Position numbers and translations under genes: made by a program. Below the pieces are notes generated by a model, which was not told where the DNA came from, did not search any database, and saw only the letters and a program-made list of their open reading frames with translations. From Bog-950 sp964620645 (GTDB lineage Bacteria; Bacteroidota; Bacteroidia; Chitinophagales; LD1), in contig CAZUHU010000165.1 in the NCBI GenBank assembly GCA_964620645.1, forward strand, positions 1-8,431: 8,431 nt of DNA, in the 5' to 3' direction. Numbering within the stretch: the first letter of the stretch is position 1; each line of letters starts with the position of its first letter. Positions 6,379 to 8,431 of this stretch are shown piece by piece.

Positions 6379-6410
6379 TGAATTTACAGCATATAGATTG
6401 ATAAGCGCTT
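6360..6410. promoter_or_regulatory. Pair of AAGCGCTT palindromes at the atpA promoter
   Basis: The perfectly self-complementary octamer AAGCGCTT occurs at 6360-6367 and again at 6403-6410, 43 bases apart, close to four helical turns. The first sits in the spacer of the atpA promoter, the second just upstream of it. The octamer resembles the centre of LacI/GalR-family operators, so the pair could bind a dimeric or looping regulator. This is a pattern-based inference; no such regulator is encoded in the window. Confidence 0.4.
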
Positions 6411-6502
6411 TTGCAGCCCTTAATATGATTGGTGTTGCAACAAGAAATTGCTGCAAATGGCTGATTTACAAGTTGCCATAAATTGCGGGCGGCGGTTTAA
6501 AA

Positions 6503-6533
6503 TTTGTTTGTAATACCGCCGGAAATAGCTTTA
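6503..6533 (+). promoter_or_regulatory. Bacteroidota housekeeping promoter of the small membrane protein gene
   Basis: TTTG (6503-6506), a 19-base spacer, and TAGCTTTA (6526-6533) fit TTTG-N19to21-TAnnTTTG with only the last base off. Transcription would start around 6540, giving a leader just long enough to hold the Shine-Dalgarno sequence. It is divergent from the atpA promoter, with about 125 bases between the two -33 elements. Confidence 0.65.
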
Positions 6534-6543
6534 ATTTTAAGGG

Positions 6544-6552
6544 AAAAGGAGG
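6544..6552 (+). promoter_or_regulatory. Strong Shine-Dalgarno that fixes the start at 6558
   Basis: AAAAGGAGG lies 5 bases before the ATG at 6558, an ideal distance. Bacteroidota genes mostly lack such sites, and no other gene in this window has one. It also rules out the in-frame ATG at 6504, which falls in the promoter. Confidence 0.85.
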
Positions 6553-6557
6553 TTACT

Positions 6558-6707
6558 ATGTCAATGTCTATTCTGATAGCGCTTATTGTACTGGTAGCAG
6601 GGCTGCTTGCGTACCTCATTTTCATAAATCTTAAAGATAAAGCAGAGTTGGAAAGGGAACTGGACGATTTCCATGAAAAGGCGCGGCCTAAAGAAGAGCA
6701 TATTTAA
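6558..6707 (+). CDS. 49-residue single-span membrane protein of unknown function
   Basis: A very short protein, MSMSILIALIVLVAGLLAYL at its start, that I do not recognise. Residues about 4-24 form one hydrophobic membrane span; the remaining 25 residues are highly charged (LKDKAELERELDDFHEKARP) and should form a short amphipathic or coiled helix, probably on the cytoplasmic side because the tail begins with Lys and follows an uncharged N-terminus. It has its own promoter and the best ribosome-binding site in the window, which together make it a real gene and suggest a well-translated product. It is transcribed divergently from the atpA operon and shares a 292-base intergenic region with it. 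No terminator is visible after the stop. The architecture resembles small regulatory or scaffolding membrane peptides in general, but no partner is indicated. Confidence 0.8.
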   Translation: MSMSILIALIVLVAGLLAYLIFINLKDKAELERELDDFHEKARPKEEHI

Positions 6708-6945
6708 AGAAGAAAGATAATGGTGGTGCATTTTTTAAGCCCGGAATTGGTAACAGCCTGAAGCAGAAACACCTTTGCCACAACGCAAAAAAAGGCGGGT
6801 AGTTTAGTTGCCAATTTATAGAAATCGATATATATTGCGGCCAACATTCGATGTTCGAATTAGCCGATAAAGCCACTTTGCTCACTGGCATCCCCCCGCT
6901 GGCGTCGCAAATCACATTTGTCATTTATTGTAATTAAAGCAGGAT
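6708..6945 (+). other. 238-base intergenic region with no supported gene
   Basis: No promoter matching the Bacteroidota pattern and no terminator hairpin could be found. It holds an AT-rich stretch (ATCGATATATATTG near 6823-6837), a small inverted repeat ATTCGA-TGT-TCGAAT (6846-6860) and a C-run in CATCCCCCCGC (6890-6900). A 28-codon plus-strand frame at 6852 and a longer antisense frame lack ribosome-binding sites or recognisable content. Regulation of the following collagen-like gene must sit here or come from read-through. Confidence 0.5.
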
Positions 6946-8431
6946 ATGAAAAATAGATCTACCCTTCTGTTGCTATTGCTATGCATTGTTGTTTCCTTAA
7001 AGGCTCAGGTTCCCCAGGCAGTAAATTACCAGGCCATTGCCCGCGATGGGGGCGGTAGCGTGCTTGCCAACAAAAACATAGCCGTGCGGTTTACCATAAA
7101 TAATGGTATAAACCCCGGTACGCCCATTTACCAGGAAACCCAAACAGCTATAACCAATCAGTTTGGCTTGTTTACCTGTAGGTTGGGCTTCGGTAATCCA
7201 ACTATAGGTAACTTTCCTGCAATAAACTGGGCAGGCGGTAATAAATACTTATTGGTAGAGTACGATCCTAACGGAGGCACCAACTACCTTAACATGGGTT
7301 CTACTGAGTTGATTAGCGTACCTTATGCATTATATGCCGAAACAGCAGGTAATGCCGCCGGTACCGGCCCAACTGGCCCAACAGGACCGCAAGGCTTTAG
7401 TGGCAGTAAAGGGGCAACAGGAGCAACCGGTGCTCAGGGCCCGGCGGGTGTAACAGGGGCTACCGGTGTAAAAGGCGCTACAGGCGCTACGGGTGTTACC
7501 GGCAATACTGGTGCACAAGGTGCGGCCGGTACCAATGGCGTAACCGGACCAACAGGCGCCACCGGAACAGGAATTATAAATATTATAGATAATGGTAATG
7601 GAACGGTATCTATTGTTTTAAGTAATGGACAAACTTTTGTTGTTCAGTCAGGCATTACGGGGGCAACAGGCCCTCAGGGCCCTGCAGGCACTAATGGAGC
7701 AACCGGCCCAGCCGGTGCTAATGGTGTTGATGGCGCAACAGGACCACAAGGTGCAACAGGTGCTAACGGTTTAGATGGAGCAACGGGCCCACAAGGTTTG
7801 CAAGGTATTACAGGACCAACTGGCCCAACGGGTTCAGGAGGCGGCGCCACAGGTGCGACCGGTGATACTGGTCCGCAAGGCCCTGCAGGTATAAATGGAG
7901 TAACAGGCGCTACAGGTGCTAACGGTTTAGATGGTGCTACAGGTCCACAGGGTATTCAAGGTGTAACGGGGCCTACCGGACCAACCGGTGCAGGTGGCGG
8001 TGCTACGGGCGCCACGGGCGATACCGGCCCGCAAGGCCCTGCAGGTATAAATGGAGTAACCGGCCCTACAGGTGCAAATGGCATAGATGGCGCAACAGGA
8101 CCACAAGGTGCAACAGGGGCGAATGGTTTGGATGGTGCAACGGGTCCGCAAGGTTTACAAGGTATAACCGGCCCTACCGGACCGACGGGTTCCGGCGGCG
8201 GAGCCACAGGCGCGACCGGTGATACTGGTCCGCAAGGCCCTGCAGGTATAAATGGAGTAACAGGCGCTACAGGTGCTAACGGTTTAGATGGTGCTACAGG
8301 TCCACAGGGTATTCAAGGTGTAACGGGGCCTACCGGACCAACCGGTGCAGGTGGCGGTGCTACGGGCGCCACGGGCGATACCGGCCCGCAAGGCCCTGCA
8401 GGTATAAATGGAGTAACCGGCCCTACAGGTG
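6946..8431 (+). CDS. Secreted collagen-like protein, 3' end outside window (partial)
   Basis: The frame is open from ATG 6946 to the window end (495 codons seen). Residues 1-20 (MKNRSTLLLLLLCIVVSLKA) are a signal peptide with cleavage before Gln21. A globular domain (about 21-138) begins VPQAVNYQAIARDG, contains TNQFGLFTCRLGFG and ends LISVPYALYAETAG; this module recurs at the N-terminus of Bacteroidota surface fibre proteins. From residue 141 the chain is Gly-X-Y collagen-like, with Thr very common in the Y position (GAT, GPT, GVT). A non-collagen island (about 209-236, with IIDNGNGTVSIVLSNGQTF) interrupts it, a beta-hairpin type also seen in phage and bacterial fibres. Collagen-like sequence then resumes as a 119-residue repeat. 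The product probably forms a trimeric surface or extracellular fibre; Thr could carry glycans. The C-terminal anchor or trimerisation domain lies beyond the window. No clear promoter was found; AGGA just before the ATG is a weak ribosome-binding site. Confidence 0.92.
   Translation, partial: MKNRSTLLLLLLCIVVSLKAQVPQAVNYQAIARDGGGSVLANKNIAVRFTINNGINPGTPIYQETQTAITNQFGLFTCRLGFGNPTIGNFPAINWAGGNKYLLVEYDPNGGTNYLNMGSTELISVPYALYAETAGNAAGTGPTGPTGPQGFSGSKGATGATGAQGPAGVTGATGVKGATGATGVTGNTGAQGAAGTNGVTGPTGATGTGIINIIDNGNGTVSIVLSNGQTFVVQSGITGATGPQGPAGTNGATGPAGANGVDGATGPQGATGANGLDGATGPQGLQGITGPTGPTGSGGGATGATGDTGPQGPAGINGVTGATGANGLDGATGPQGIQGVTGPTGPTGAGGGATGATGDTGPQGPAGINGVTGPTGANGIDGATGPQGATGANGLDGATGPQGLQGITGPTGPTGSGGGATGATGDTGPQGPAGINGVTGATGANGLDGATGPQGIQGVTGPTGPTGAGGGATGATGDTGPQGPAGINGVTGPTG
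7855..8431 (+). repeat. 357-bp (119-residue) higher-order repeat in the collagen region
   Basis: Bases 7855-8074 and 8212-8431 are identical over all 220 positions, giving a period of 357 bp; the second copy is cut by the window end. Each unit is built of two related blocks, one of 52 residues (GGATGATGDTGPQGPAGING to GPTGPTGAG) and one of 67 residues that adds an extra GPQGATGANGLDGAT segment and ends GPTGPTGSG. Every block ends in GAGG or GSGG, which adds one residue and breaks the Gly-X-Y phase. A diverged copy of the end of the 67-residue block already stands at 7729-7857. Confidence 0.93.

Noticed and set aside
6688..6924. 78-codon minus-strand frame containing CDASGGMPVSK
   Set aside because: It overlaps the small membrane protein gene, has no start context and no family I recognise. 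It could be part of a dispersed intergenic repeat, which a nucleotide search of the genome would show.
6852..6938. 28-codon plus-strand frame just before the collagen-like gene
   Set aside because: No ribosome-binding site, no hydrophobic or conserved pattern, and such a length is expected by chance.
7927..8207. Open antisense frames rich in Pro/Cys over the collagen region
   Set aside because: They are the mirror image of the repetitive Gly-X-Thr codons; the plus frame has a signal peptide, a known N-terminal domain and synonymous-only divergence.
7855..8431. Long repeats that might be a CRISPR array or satellite DNA
   Set aside because: The period is 357 bp, a multiple of three, the reading frame stays open and gives Gly-X-Y collagen sequence, and there are no unique spacers.

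Overview
The window reads as a chromosomal segment of a Bacteroidota bacterium (order not resolvable from this sequence alone). The evidence is taxon-typical content: a DUF4476-type secreted protein, signal peptides ending just before Gln, a secreted collagen-like protein whose N-terminal domain runs from a QAVNYQAIARD-like start to SVPYALYA, and two promoters that fit the Bacteroidota pattern TTTG-N19-TAnnTTTG. No rRNA, tRNA, insertion sequence, CRISPR array or phage gene was seen.

Left part (1-2549), all on the minus strand. A DUF4476-type secreted protein is followed by a bidirectional-looking terminator hairpin, a small unknown secreted protein, an unknown membrane-anchored protein and the first 94 codons of a methylmalonyl-CoA mutase large subunit that leaves the window at base 1. 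Two of these genes share a GGCACACC(A/T)ATT element about 45 bases before the start codon.

Middle part (2700-6265). A short plus-strand gene for a Pro/Ser-rich secreted peptide converges on a minus-strand operon atpA-atpG-scpB (F1-ATPase alpha and gamma subunits, then the condensin accessory protein ScpB). The operon has a near-ideal promoter upstream of atpA, a perfect 13-bp hairpin between atpA and atpG, an 8-bp-arm palindrome between atpG and scpB, and a hairpin-plus-T terminator lying inside the 3' end of the convergent gene. The usual upstream partners (atpB, E, F, H) are not here: the bases before atpA hold a divergent regulatory region.

Right part (6503-8431), plus strand. A 49-residue single-span membrane protein has a good promoter and an unusually strong Shine-Dalgarno sequence. 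After a 238-base gap comes a secreted collagen-like protein, cut by the window end. It has a globular N-terminal domain, a first Gly-X-Thr stretch, a short beta-like island, and then a higher-order repeat of 357 bp (119 residues). Part of this repeat is base-for-base identical between copies while the adjoining part differs only at third codon positions.

I see no convincing previously undescribed multi-gene system. The most interesting signals are the collagen repeat history and the regulatory structures around atpA.
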